Of a DNA stretch of 5,723 bases, positions 1 to 5,495 are shown in pieces. The notes below the pieces were generated by a model. The model worked only from the letters and a program-made list of their open reading frames with translations. It did not search any database and was not told the origin of the DNA. Location: the NCBI GenBank assembly GCA_000434335.1, contig FR878216.1:1-5723 (forward strand), written 5' to 3'. The DNA is from Clostridium sp. CAG:492 (GTDB lineage Bacteria > Bacillota > Clostridia > TANB77 > CAG-508). Positions within the stretch are counted from its first letter, which is position 1. Every line of letters begins with the position of its first letter. The position numbers were made by a program, and so were the translations under genes.

Positions 1-54
1 TTTTAATCATTTTAATTTTGTATTTCAAATTTTTTTCTCTAAAAAATTATTACT

Positions 55-83
55 ATTATAGTTTATAATATATTCTTTTTCAA
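55..83 (-). promoter_or_regulatory. Putative sigma-A promoter firing leftwards out of the window
   Basis: Read on the minus strand, TTGAAA (83-78) is followed after exactly 17 bases by TATAAT (60-55). That is five of six bases at -35 and a perfect -10. Predicted start is near base 48. It lies just after the stop of the Crp/Fnr gene, so it would drive a gene beyond the left edge. An ATG occurs at 10-8 on the minus strand but has no clear ribosome binding site, so I do not call a gene there. I see no strong terminator between the regulator gene and this promoter. Confidence 0.5.
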
Positions 84-88
84 GCCTA

Positions 89-718
89 TTAATATAATAA
101 AGTTACTTTGCTTCCACTTTTTTTTATAAATCCTTCGTCTTTTAAATTTCTTATTTCGCGCATCATTGCACTTCTATCTACACTTAAAAAATCTGCTAGA
201 TCTGTTAGTGAAAATGGTAATTCAAATGTCCTTGATAGGTTTCGCGTCGATAATATAGAAAAATATCCTAATAATTTATCTCTAATCGTTCTTTTTGTTA
301 ACACTTCTATTCTTGTATTTAAATTTGTAACTTTATTTACTACTATTTTACAAAATTTTTCTGATAATAATTGGTGAAATTTACAATTTGGTTTGCATTT
401 TTCATATATGTTATTGTAAGAAAAAAATAGCACTTCGCAATTTTTTTTGGCTTCTACTAATAATTCGTTGTTTACTGTTACTACATAAAAAGCTTCTCCA
501 AATATATCATTTTTTGTATAGTGCTCTATTATAGATTTTCCACCATTTAAATCATATCTAACTAAGTCTGCTTCTCCTGTTAATAAAACGCAAACTTGAT
601 TTCTCTTTTGAATATATGTTGTTATTGTTTGATTTTTATTGAAGAATTTTTTTTGTACATTTTTACAATTTTCTGAAAATTCTTCAAAAAACTCAGTTAG
701 CTCTAGTTCATTTCCCAT
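89..718 (-). CDS. Crp/Fnr family transcriptional regulator
   Basis: A 209-residue cytoplasmic DNA-binding regulator. Residues ~15-110 form a cyclic-nucleotide-binding-type beta-barrel (LLTGEADLVRYD at 45-56, then NDIFGE at 70-75). Residues ~115-140 form the dimer helix. Residues ~142-209 form a winged helix-turn-helix with the family-typical PFSLTDLADFLSVDRSAMMR. Start: ATG at 718 has AGGAG 8 bases upstream; the longer frame to 784 runs through the promoter and lacks this site. Recognition-helix comparison with E. coli FNR: the Glu209 and Ser212 positions read Ser183 and Met186, and only the Arg213 position is kept (Arg187), so a classic FNR box is not expected. There is no FNR-like N-terminal cysteine cluster, but Cys94, Cys108, Cys112 and Cys123 fall at the barrel/dimer-helix junction. 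From memory, a C-x3-C followed by Phe-His is common in clostridial members. Divergent from nrdDG, which suggests it controls that operon. Ligand or redox signal is unknown. Confidence 0.9.
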   Translation of the reverse strand: MGNELELTEFFEEFSENCKNVQKKFFNKNQTITTYIQKRNQVCVLLTGEADLVRYDLNGGKSIIEHYTKNDIFGEAFYVVTVNNELLVEAKKNCEVLFFSYNNIYEKCKPNCKFHQLLSEKFCKIVVNKVTNLNTRIEVLTKRTIRDKLLGYFSILSTRNLSRTFELPFSLTDLADFLSVDRSAMMREIRNLKDEGFIKKSGSKVTLLY

Positions 719-752
719 ATTCGTTTCTCCTAATTTTTTGTATATACTCGAA

Positions 753-781
753 ATTATACAATATTTCAGTTGCAAATGCAA
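753..781 (-). promoter_or_regulatory. Putative promoter of the Crp/Fnr regulator gene
   Basis: On the minus strand, TTGCAT (781-776), a 17-base spacer, then a perfect TATAAT (758-753). The predicted start point is near 746, giving a leader of about 28 bases to the ATG at 718. The -35 is only a three-of-six match and lies inside a perfect palindrome, which fits control by a bound protein. Confidence 0.5.
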
Positions 782-782
782 C
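769..782. promoter_or_regulatory. Palindromic site 1 (putative Crp/Fnr operator)
   Basis: Perfect inverted repeat GTTGCA-AA-TGCAAC. It covers the -35 of the regulator's own promoter, a position expected to block RNA polymerase. The size and two-fold symmetry suit a Crp/Fnr dimer, although the sequence is neither the E. coli CRP nor the FNR consensus. A related copy lies 98 bases away, in front of nrdD. Confidence 0.45.
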
Positions 783-866
783 AAATTGATGTAATAAAAA
801 TGTAATAATTTTCTTTTCTTAGAGCTACCTTATTTATCTACTTGAAAAAATTTTTTTTACAAAATT

Positions 867-880
867 GGTGCTTTTGCAAC
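867..880. promoter_or_regulatory. Palindromic site 2 (putative activator site for nrdDG)
   Basis: GGTGCT-TT-TGCAAC matches site 1 at 10 of 14 positions, and its right half TGCAAC is identical. Its centre (873.5) is 40.5 bases upstream of the start point predicted from the nrdD -10 box, the spacing of class II Crp/Fnr-activated promoters. An A-tract followed by a T-tract (845-858) lies just upstream and could bend DNA or act as an UP element. Confidence 0.45.
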
Positions 881-901
881 AGAAAAGTTTTTAAGTTGAT
901 A

Positions 902-907
902 TATAAT
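902..907 (+). promoter_or_regulatory. -10 box of the putative nrdDG promoter
   Basis: A perfect TATAAT with predicted start near 914. The hexamers 16 to 18 bases upstream (CAGAAA, ACAGAA, AACAGA) bear no useful resemblance to TTGACA. A strong -10 without a -35 is typical of activator-dependent promoters and agrees with site 2 just upstream. Confidence 0.5.
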
Positions 908-940
908 AAACGCATACGAAATAAAGGAGGTAACTTGGAA

Positions 941-3067
941 ATGAAAATAATCAAAAGAGACGGAAGAATAGTAGATTTTGACAGACAAAAAATTATGATA
1001 GCTATTGAAAAAGCTAACGAAGAAGTAAGAGGAAGACAGAAAGCTAGTAAAGAAGATATAAAAGAAATTGTTAAATATATTGAAGATTTAGATAAAAAAA
1101 GAATGCTAGTTGAAGATATTCAAGATATCATTGAAGAAAAATTAATGGAAATGGAAAAATTTGAACTTGCTAAAAAGTACATAGTATATAGATATACAAG
1201 AGCACTTATTAGAAAACAAAATACTACTGATGAAACAATTTTAGGTATTATTAGAAACGAAAATAAAGAATTAGCTGAAGAAAATTCTAATAAAAATACA
1301 ATGCTTGCATCAACTCAAAGAGATTATATTGCAGGTGAAGTTTCAAGAGATTTAACAAAAAGATTATTATTACCTGAAAAAATTTCAAAAGCAAATGAAG
1401 AAGGTGTTTTACATTTTCACGATGCGGATTATTTTGTTCAACCAATTTTTAACTGTTGTTTAATTAACATATCTGATATGCTTGATAATGGTACAGTTAT
1501 GAATGGAAAGATGATTGAAAGCCCAAAAAGTTTCCAAGTTGCGTGTACGGTGACAACCCAAATAATTGCTGCTGTTGCAAGTAACCAATATGGCGGACAA
1601 TCTGTAGATATGAAACATTTAGGAAAATATTTAAGAAAAAGCTATAATAAATTTAAAGAAGAAATTGAAACAAAATATAAAGATAAACTAAGCCAAGATA
1701 TTATTGAAGACTTAGTTCAAACAAGATTAAAAGCTGAACTAAAAGCTGGTGTTCAAACTATTCAATATCAAATAAATACATTAATGACAACAAATGGCCA
1801 ATCTCCTTTTGTTACATTATTTTTACACCTTGAACCAGATGATCCATATATAAAAGAAAATGCAATGATCATTGAAGAAATTTTAAGACAAAGATACGAA
1901 GGAATAAAAAATGAAGCCGGAATTTATGTTACACCTGCCTTCCCTAAACTTGTATATGTTTTAGATGAACACAACTGTTTAAAAGGAGGAGAATATGATT
2001 ATTTAACAAAACTTGCTGTTAAGTGCTCTTCAAAAAGAATGTATCCAGATTACATATCAGCAAAAAAAATGCGTGAAAATTATGAAGGAAATGTATTTAG
2101 TCCAATGGGTTGTAGAAGCTTTTTATCTCCTTGGAAAGATGAAAACGGAAATTATAAATTTGAAGGTAGATTTAACCAAGGTGTTGTAAGTATAAACTTA
2201 CCTCAAATAGCAATAATTGCTGATGGTGATGAAGAAACTTTCTGGAAACTTTTAGATGAAAGATTAGAGCTTTGTAAAGAAGCATTAATGTGTAGACATT
2301 ATGCCCTACTTGGTACAAAATCAGACATAAGTCCTATTCATTGGCAATATGGAGCTATTGCTAGACTTGAAAAAGGTGAACCAATTGATAAATTATTGTA
2401 TGGTGGATATTCAACAATGTCTCTTGGATATATTGGTGTTTACGAGATGACAAAACTTATGACTGGTCTATCTCATACAGACCCTATTGGTCGTGAATTT
2501 GCCATGAAAGTTATGAATCACTTAAGAGAAACAACTGATAAATGGAAAGCTGAAACAAATATTGGATTTGCTTTATATGGTACTCCAGCTGAAAGTTTAT
2601 GTTACAAATTTGCTCGTATTGATAAACAAAGATTTGGTACTATAAAAGATGTTACAGATAAAGGATATTACACAAATTCTTACCATGTTGATGTTAGAGA
2701 AAAAATTGATGCTTTCGATAAATTAGCATTTGAAAGTGATTTCCAAAGAATATCTTCTGGTGGTGCAATTTCTTATGTAGAAATTCCAAACATGCAAAAT
2801 AATATTTCTGCACTTGAAGAAGTTGTTAAATTTATTTATGACAATATTCAATACGCAGAATTCAACACCAAATCAGATTTTTGCCATGTTTGCGGATTTG
2901 ATGGTGAAATTATAATAAATGATAATAATGAATGGGAATGTCCAAATTGTGGAAACAAAGATCATTCAAAAATGACTGTAGTTCGTAGAACTTGTGGTTA
3001 TCTAGGTGAAAATTTCTGGAATGCCGGAAAAACTAAAGAAATAAAACAAAGGGTTCTTCATTTGTAA
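941..3067 (+). CDS. nrdD: Anaerobic (class III) ribonucleoside-triphosphate reductase
   Basis: A 708-residue glycyl-radical enzyme that reduces ribonucleoside triphosphates to deoxyribonucleotides under anaerobic conditions. Residues ~1-92 are an ATP-cone allosteric domain (MKIIKRDGR at 1-9). The catalytic barrel follows, with Cys172 in FNCCLI and Cys391 in MGCRSF at the positions of the E. coli active-site cysteines. The C-terminus has a zinc site, Cys648-x2-Cys651 and Cys667-x2-Cys670, then RRTCGYLGE with the radical glycine at Gly686 (E. coli Gly681). Length is close to E. coli NrdD (712), and I see no truncation or frameshift. Start: ATG at 941 lies 10 bases after AAAGGAGG (923-930); an in-frame TTG at 935 is only 4 bases away, so it is less likely. 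The open frame reaches back to 842, but that stretch holds the promoter. nrdG follows after 27 bases, forming an operon. No NrdR box is visible upstream. Confidence 0.97.
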   Translation: MKIIKRDGRIVDFDRQKIMIAIEKANEEVRGRQKASKEDIKEIVKYIEDLDKKRMLVEDIQDIIEEKLMEMEKFELAKKYIVYRYTRALIRKQNTTDETILGIIRNENKELAEENSNKNTMLASTQRDYIAGEVSRDLTKRLLLPEKISKANEEGVLHFHDADYFVQPIFNCCLINISDMLDNGTVMNGKMIESPKSFQVACTVTTQIIAAVASNQYGGQSVDMKHLGKYLRKSYNKFKEEIETKYKDKLSQDIIEDLVQTRLKAELKAGVQTIQYQINTLMTTNGQSPFVTLFLHLEPDDPYIKENAMIIEEILRQRYEGIKNEAGIYVTPAFPKLVYVLDEHNCLKGGEYDYLTKLAVKCSSKRMYPDYISAKKMRENYEGNVFSPMGCRSFLSPWKDENGNYKFEGRFNQGVVSINLPQIAIIADGDEETFWKLLDERLELCKEALMCRHYALLGTKSDISPIHWQYGAIARLEKGEPIDKLLYGGYSTMSLGYIGVYEMTKLMTGLSHTDPIGREFAMKVMNHLRETTDKWKAETNIGFALYGTPAESLCYKFARIDKQRFGTIKDVTDKGYYTNSYHVDVREKIDAFDKLAFESDFQRISSGGAISYVEIPNMQNNISALEEVVKFIYDNIQYAEFNTKSDFCHVCGFDGEIIINDNNEWECPNCGNKDHSKMTVVRRTCGYLGENFWNAGKTKEIKQRVLHL

Positions 3068-3080
3068 AATATGTGGGAAA

Positions 3081-3098
3081 AGGAGGAGATATATGTGA
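3081..3098 (+). promoter_or_regulatory. nrdG ribosome binding site with overlapping start-stop ATGTGA
   Basis: AGGAGG (3081-3086) is 8 bases from the GTG start (3095) and 6 bases from an ATG at 3093. That ATG is followed at once by TGA, so a ribosome starting there would stop after one codon. The GTG overlaps this ATG by one base. The arrangement could lower nrdG output relative to nrdD, or it may be chance. Confidence 0.5.
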
Positions 3099-3619
3099 AT
3101 TATGCAGATATAAAAAGAGTGGATGTTGCTAATGGTGAGGGTGTTCGAGTTTCTGTTTTTGTTAGTGGTTGTAATCATCATTGTAAAGGATGTTTTAATC
3201 AATGTGCTTGGGACTTTAATTATGGCAATAAATTTACTGATGAACAAATTGATACAATATTAAAATATTTAGATCATGATTATATTTCTGGTTTATCTCT
3301 TCTTGGTGGTGAACCACTTGATCCTAAAAATCAAGAGGGTTTATTGCCTCTTGTTAAAAAAGTAAAAGAAAAGTTCCCTGATAAAAATATTTGGTGCTAT
3401 ACAGGATTTGATTTTGAAAAAGATGTTGTTGGGAAAATGGTTAAAGTAAGCAAAACTTCAAATGAATTAGTTCGTTATCTTGATGTTGTTGTTGATGGGA
3501 AGTTTGAAGAAGACAAAAAAGATTTAAAACTTCGTTTTAGAGGTTCTTCTAACCAGAGAATTATTGATGTAAAAGAAAGTCTAAAAGAAAATAAAGTTGT
3601 TGAATTTAAATTAAAATAG
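3095..3619 (+). CDS. nrdG: Anaerobic ribonucleotide reductase activating protein (radical SAM)
   Basis: A 174-residue activase. It uses a [4Fe-4S] cluster and S-adenosylmethionine to make a 5'-deoxyadenosyl radical that generates the glycyl radical on NrdD. The cluster motif is Cys26-x3-Cys30-x2-Cys33, with the CX3CX2C spacing and the residue numbers of E. coli NrdG. GGEP at 71-74 is the SAM-binding motif. The C-terminal part has VVDGKFEED and LRFRGSSNQR, typical of the family. Start: the GTG at 3095 has an excellent site 8 bases upstream, and this start places the cysteines exactly as in E. coli. An ATG at 3071 is in frame but lies before the ribosome binding site. The protein is somewhat longer than the E. 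coli one (154). The gene is 27 bases after nrdD and is followed directly by a terminator. Confidence 0.96.
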   Translation: MNYADIKRVDVANGEGVRVSVFVSGCNHHCKGCFNQCAWDFNYGNKFTDEQIDTILKYLDHDYISGLSLLGGEPLDPKNQEGLLPLVKKVKEKFPDKNIWCYTGFDFEKDVVGKMVKVSKTSNELVRYLDVVVDGKFEEDKKDLKLRFRGSSNQRIIDVKESLKENKVVEFKLK

Positions 3620-3620
3620 C

Positions 3621-3661
3621 AAACAAGATGGATTTAAGAATTACTTAAATCCATCTTGTTT
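3621..3661. terminator. Bidirectional rho-independent terminator between nrdG and a convergent gene
   Basis: A perfect 18-bp stem (3621-3638 with 3644-3661) and a 5-base loop. The right side continues TTTTAATTTT for nrdG transcripts; the minus-strand reading runs into a T/A-rich tract for the convergent gene. The nrdG stop ends at 3619, and the convergent gene's stop codon (3663-3661) touches the stem, so both genes end on this element. Confidence 0.9.
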
Positions 3662-3915
3662 TAATTTTGCTTGAAAAAATCGCAATATTCTTTTGCTCTA
3701 CAAGTATAGCATTCCTCGTGAATTTCATCTGTGGCAATATATCTTCTACCACATTTTTCTGCAGCATCTTTCTTATATTCTGCCAGTTTTTGGCAATATT
3801 TGTTTGCCTTACAGTTTCTACAAACTTGCCAATCATTATCTTTCACTTTCCGAATTTTGCATTTTATCATTGCAGTTTTCCAAGCAATATCATCCTTAAT
3901 CATTTTGAAAAGCAA
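3661..3915 (-). CDS. Unrecognised small cysteine-rich protein with two C-x(12-13)-C-x2-C-x5-C modules
   Basis: I do not recognise this 84-residue protein. It has eight cysteines in two equal modules: Cys19, 32, 35, 41 and Cys55, 69, 72, 78, a repeat of 36-37 residues. The cores CRNCKANKYC and CYTCRAKEYC are clearly alike. Each module has the ligands for one zinc or one iron-sulphur cluster. The C-x2-C-x5-C spacing resembles part of the SPASM domain of radical-SAM enzymes, but no radical-SAM domain is present. No signal peptide or membrane segment is seen; it is rich in Lys and Glu. Start: TTG at 3915 is 9 bases from AGGAGG, while the first ATG (3903) is 21 bases away; the ATG start would give 80 residues. 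It converges on nrdDG and lies 128 bases downstream of alr with its own promoter. The regular cysteine pattern and strong ribosome site argue that it is real. Confidence 0.75.
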   Translation of the reverse strand: MLFKMIKDDIAWKTAMIKCKIRKVKDNDWQVCRNCKANKYCQKLAEYKKDAAEKCGRRYIATDEIHEECYTCRAKEYCDFFKQN

Positions 3916-3924
3916 AATAAAATT

Positions 3925-3930
3925 CCTCCT
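3925..3930 (-). promoter_or_regulatory. Ribosome binding site that favours the TTG start
   Basis: AGGAGG on the minus strand, 9 bases before TTG (3915) and 21 before ATG (3903). The spacing decides for TTG, or less likely the ATT just upstream of it. Confidence 0.65.
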
Positions 3931-3956
3931 CTTTAAATTAATAAAATGATACTGAG

Positions 3957-3975
3957 ATGTTATATATGATAACAT
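3957..3975. promoter_or_regulatory. Palindrome over the -10 of the cysteine-rich gene
   Basis: Perfect inverted repeat ATGTTAT-ATATG-ATAACAT, covering the predicted -10 and start point. It may be an operator. As an RNA hairpin it would be very A/U-rich and weak, and no T-run follows it, so a terminator is unlikely. Confidence 0.4.
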
Positions 3976-3994
3976 AAAATTTATTATATGTAAA
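3966..3994 (-). promoter_or_regulatory. Putative promoter of the cysteine-rich gene
   Basis: On the minus strand, TTTACA (3994-3989), 17 bases, TATCAT (3971-3966); each hexamer matches five of six bases. Predicted start is near 3959, giving a leader of about 44 bases to the TTG. The gene can therefore be expressed apart from alr, although I see no strong terminator after alr. Confidence 0.5.
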
Positions 3995-4005
3995 TAAATT
4001 TACAT
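3988..4005. promoter_or_regulatory. Palindrome over the -35 of the cysteine-rich gene
   Basis: Perfect inverted repeat ATGTAAAT-AA-ATTTACAT. Its minus-strand TTTACA is the predicted -35, so a bound dimer would compete with RNA polymerase. I do not recognise the binding protein. It differs from the two sites in front of nrdD (GTTGCA/TGCAAC), so a different regulator is likely. Confidence 0.45.
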
Positions 4006-4043
4006 CGTTTTGTATATTTTTTAATCTATTAATACCTAATTTT

Positions 4044-5114
4044 CTAATCAACATATATTCTATTAACTCTTTTTCCAATTAAGCATATTACCTCATATGG
4101 AATTGTTTCTAAATAATTTGCTACTTCTTCAATGTGTTCATTATCTTTTAATACATATACCATATCATGTACTTTTACAGTATCATCTACCTTTACAAAC
4201 ATCATATCCATACATACATTTCCAATTATTTCATATTTTTTGTCATGTATATATACAAATCTCCCTTTATTTTTTCTTATAACTCCATCAGCATAGCCAA
4301 TTGCTACAACAGCTATTTTTTCGTCTTTTTCTGCTGTGTGAGTTCCATTATATCCTACTGTTTCGCCTTTTTTCACTTCATTAATTTGAATTACTTCACT
4401 TTTTAATACAAATGTAGATTTCAAGTTTAAATCTTTTGGTCCGTAAAAACCATACATTACTATTCCTAATCTGCATCCATTTGCAAAATCTAACTTTGGA
4501 TAATTCATTGTTGCCTCACTTGCAGATATATGAACTATTTTTATTTTTTTAATATCTATTTTCCCTGTTATCTTTTTAAATTTTTCTATCTGCTCCTCAT
4601 AGTGTTTTTTATTTGAAGCATTATATATGTGTGTATATATTCCCTCTATCTCTATATTATTATCTTTTAAAATTTTAACAACTTCTTCTAATTCATTCTC
4701 ATTAGAAATTCCTAGTCTATTCATTCCTGTGTTTATTTTTAAATGAACTTTTATTTTATTGTAGTTTTTTAGTTTTAGTTCTTTTAAATAACTTAATGAA
4801 CCTATTGTTATTGTAATATTATTTTCTTCACATATTTTTAGAAATTCTTCGTCTATAACTCCTAAACATAATATTGGAATTTTGGTATATATTGCTCTTA
4901 TTTTTATCGCTTCTTCAAGAGTAGCAACAGCTAAATAATTACAACCACCATCAATAATAGCTTGAACCGTTTTTTTATATCCATGACCATAACAATCGGC
5001 TTTAACAACTCCAAAGTAATAATCATATCCTTTATATTTATTTATAATTTTATTAACATTTTCTTTGACATTTTTTATGTTGATTTCAGCATATGTTTTT
5101 CTTAATAATCCCAT
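4044..5114 (-). CDS. alr: Alanine racemase
   Basis: A 356-residue cytoplasmic PLP enzyme that interconverts L- and D-alanine, supplying D-alanine for peptidoglycan. The N-terminal TIM barrel has VVKADCYGHG with the PLP lysine at Lys38. LKINTGMNRLG has Lys126 and Arg133, the counterparts of Geobacillus Lys129 and Arg136. GCRLGIVMYG has Arg215, which contacts the PLP pyridine nitrogen. The C-terminal domain has VGYNGT with the second catalytic base Tyr255, then IGYADG, and NVCMD with Met302-Asp303. It is at the short end of the family (about 360-390) but complete. The ATG at 5114 has only a weak AGG 8 bases upstream. The 53-residue gene ends 34 bases before it, so the two are probably cotranscribed and perhaps translationally coupled. 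No riboswitch or T-box is visible in the short gap. Confidence 0.96.
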   Translation of the reverse strand: MGLLRKTYAEINIKNVKENVNKIINKYKGYDYYFGVVKADCYGHGYKKTVQAIIDGGCNYLAVATLEEAIKIRAIYTKIPILCLGVIDEEFLKICEENNITITIGSLSYLKELKLKNYNKIKVHLKINTGMNRLGISNENELEEVVKILKDNNIEIEGIYTHIYNASNKKHYEEQIEKFKKITGKIDIKKIKIVHISASEATMNYPKLDFANGCRLGIVMYGFYGPKDLNLKSTFVLKSEVIQINEVKKGETVGYNGTHTAEKDEKIAVVAIGYADGVIRKNKGRFVYIHDKKYEIIGNVCMDMMFVKVDDTVKVHDMVYVLKDNEHIEEVANYLETIPYEVICLIGKRVNRIYVD

Positions 5115-5148
5115 TTTATCAACCTACTTTCCTTTGTTTCAATAAATC

Positions 5149-5310
5149 TTAAATTTCAATAATAACACATCCACTATCAAAATTAGCAGATTTATAATTA
5201 GTTTCTTTTAATTCTTCTGGTGCATCTTCAACCATACCTTCATACACAGTTATGCCATTTTGTATTACTTGAATTTTTAATAATTTTAAATCTCCAATTT
5301 TTATATACAT
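5149..5310 (-). CDS. Unrecognised 53-residue protein upstream of alr
   Basis: A complete short frame starting MYIKIGDLKLLKIQV and ending SGCVIIEI. Its ATG has GAAGGG 6 bases upstream, and a good promoter (5400-5372) lies just before it, so it appears to be the first gene of an operon with alr, 34 bases on. The protein has hydrophobic strand-like stretches at both ends (IKIGDLKLLKIQVI and CVIIEI) around an acidic middle (GMVEDAPEELKE), as in a small beta-rich domain. It has one cysteine (Cys48), no signal peptide and no membrane segment. I do not recognise the family and assign no function. A longer TTG-started frame (5422-5240) overlaps it in another frame, but that one runs through the promoter. 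Confidence 0.7.
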   Translation of the reverse strand: MYIKIGDLKLLKIQVIQNGITVYEGMVEDAPEELKETNYKSANFDSGCVIIEI

Positions 5311-5371
5311 ATTTTTCCCTTCTTTTTATAAAATTTTCACAAAATCCATAATTTTCTTGCTTTTCTTTAGA

Positions 5372-5400
5372 ATTATAAGTCAACAGTTCATAAAATTCAA
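5372..5400 (-). promoter_or_regulatory. Putative promoter of the 53-residue gene and alr
   Basis: On the minus strand, TTGAAT (5400-5395), a 17-base spacer, then a perfect TATAAT (5377-5372). Predicted start is near 5365, with a leader of about 55 bases. It lies downstream of the spoVT terminator, so this unit is transcribed separately from spoVT. Confidence 0.55.
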
Positions 5401-5443
5401 CACCAAATCCAGTATATTTCAAATTTTCTTTTCTTAAAATTAT

Positions 5444-5494
5444 AAAAAACTGATAACAACAATATAATTTTATTATAGTTGTTACCAGTTTTTT
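5444..5494 (-). terminator. Rho-independent terminator of spoVT
   Basis: On the minus strand, a 17-bp stem (5494-5478 with 5460-5444) has one G-U pair and continues as an A/U stem with a two-base bulge around a short loop. It ends in TTTTTTATAATTTT. It begins one base after the spoVT stop codon. In the plus direction the G-U pair becomes an A-C mismatch, so it works best for spoVT. Confidence 0.85.
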
Positions 5495-5495
5495 A

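Noticed and set aside
1..54. A coding start at the ATG on the minus strand (10-8)
   Set aside because: Only three codons are visible and there is no clear ribosome binding site; only the promoter upstream can be supported.
108..377. Plus-strand frame opposite the Crp/Fnr gene
   Set aside because: Antisense to a complete, well-recognised regulator gene.
786..808. Direct repeat ATGTAATAA (789-797 and 800-808) with a TTGAT half-site at 786-790
   Set aside because: The repeat is one helical turn apart but is simple A+T-rich sequence. TTGAT has no ATCAA partner four bases on, so it is not an FNR box.
896..909. Possible FNR box TTGAT-ATAT-AATAA
   Set aside because: The second half matches only three of five bases and is explained by the TATAAT -10 box.
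842..940. N-terminal extension of NrdD to the TTG at 842
   Set aside because: The stretch contains the -10 box, operator-like site 2 and the ribosome binding site, and the encoded residues do not look like the ATP-cone start.
719..940. NrdR box upstream of nrdD
   Set aside because: I found no pair of sequences resembling the ACACTATATATAGTGT-type consensus.
3002..3247. Minus-strand frame across the nrdD-nrdG junction
   Set aside because: Antisense to two well-identified genes; low-complexity Ile/Thr/Asn composition.
3645..3836. Second minus-strand frame within the cysteine-rich gene
   Set aside because: Overlapping frame without a ribosome site; it reads through the terminator hairpin and lacks the repeated cysteine pattern.
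3667..3949. Plus-strand open frames opposite the cysteine-rich gene
   Set aside because: They are hydrophobic, Phe/Ile-rich antisense shadows of an A/G-rich coding strand, with no ribosome site. The minus strand has the patterned cysteines and an AGGAGG.
4005..4043. Terminator directly after alr
   Set aside because: No G/C-containing stem with a T-run is present. Transcription may continue into the cysteine-rich gene.
4097..4406. Plus-strand frames within alr
   Set aside because: Antisense shadows of alr, Phe/Tyr/Ile-rich, without ribosome sites.
5240..5422. 60-residue minus-strand frame with TTG start
   Set aside because: It runs through a good promoter (5372-5400), has no convincing ribosome site, and overlaps by 71 bases the better-supported 53-residue gene in another frame.
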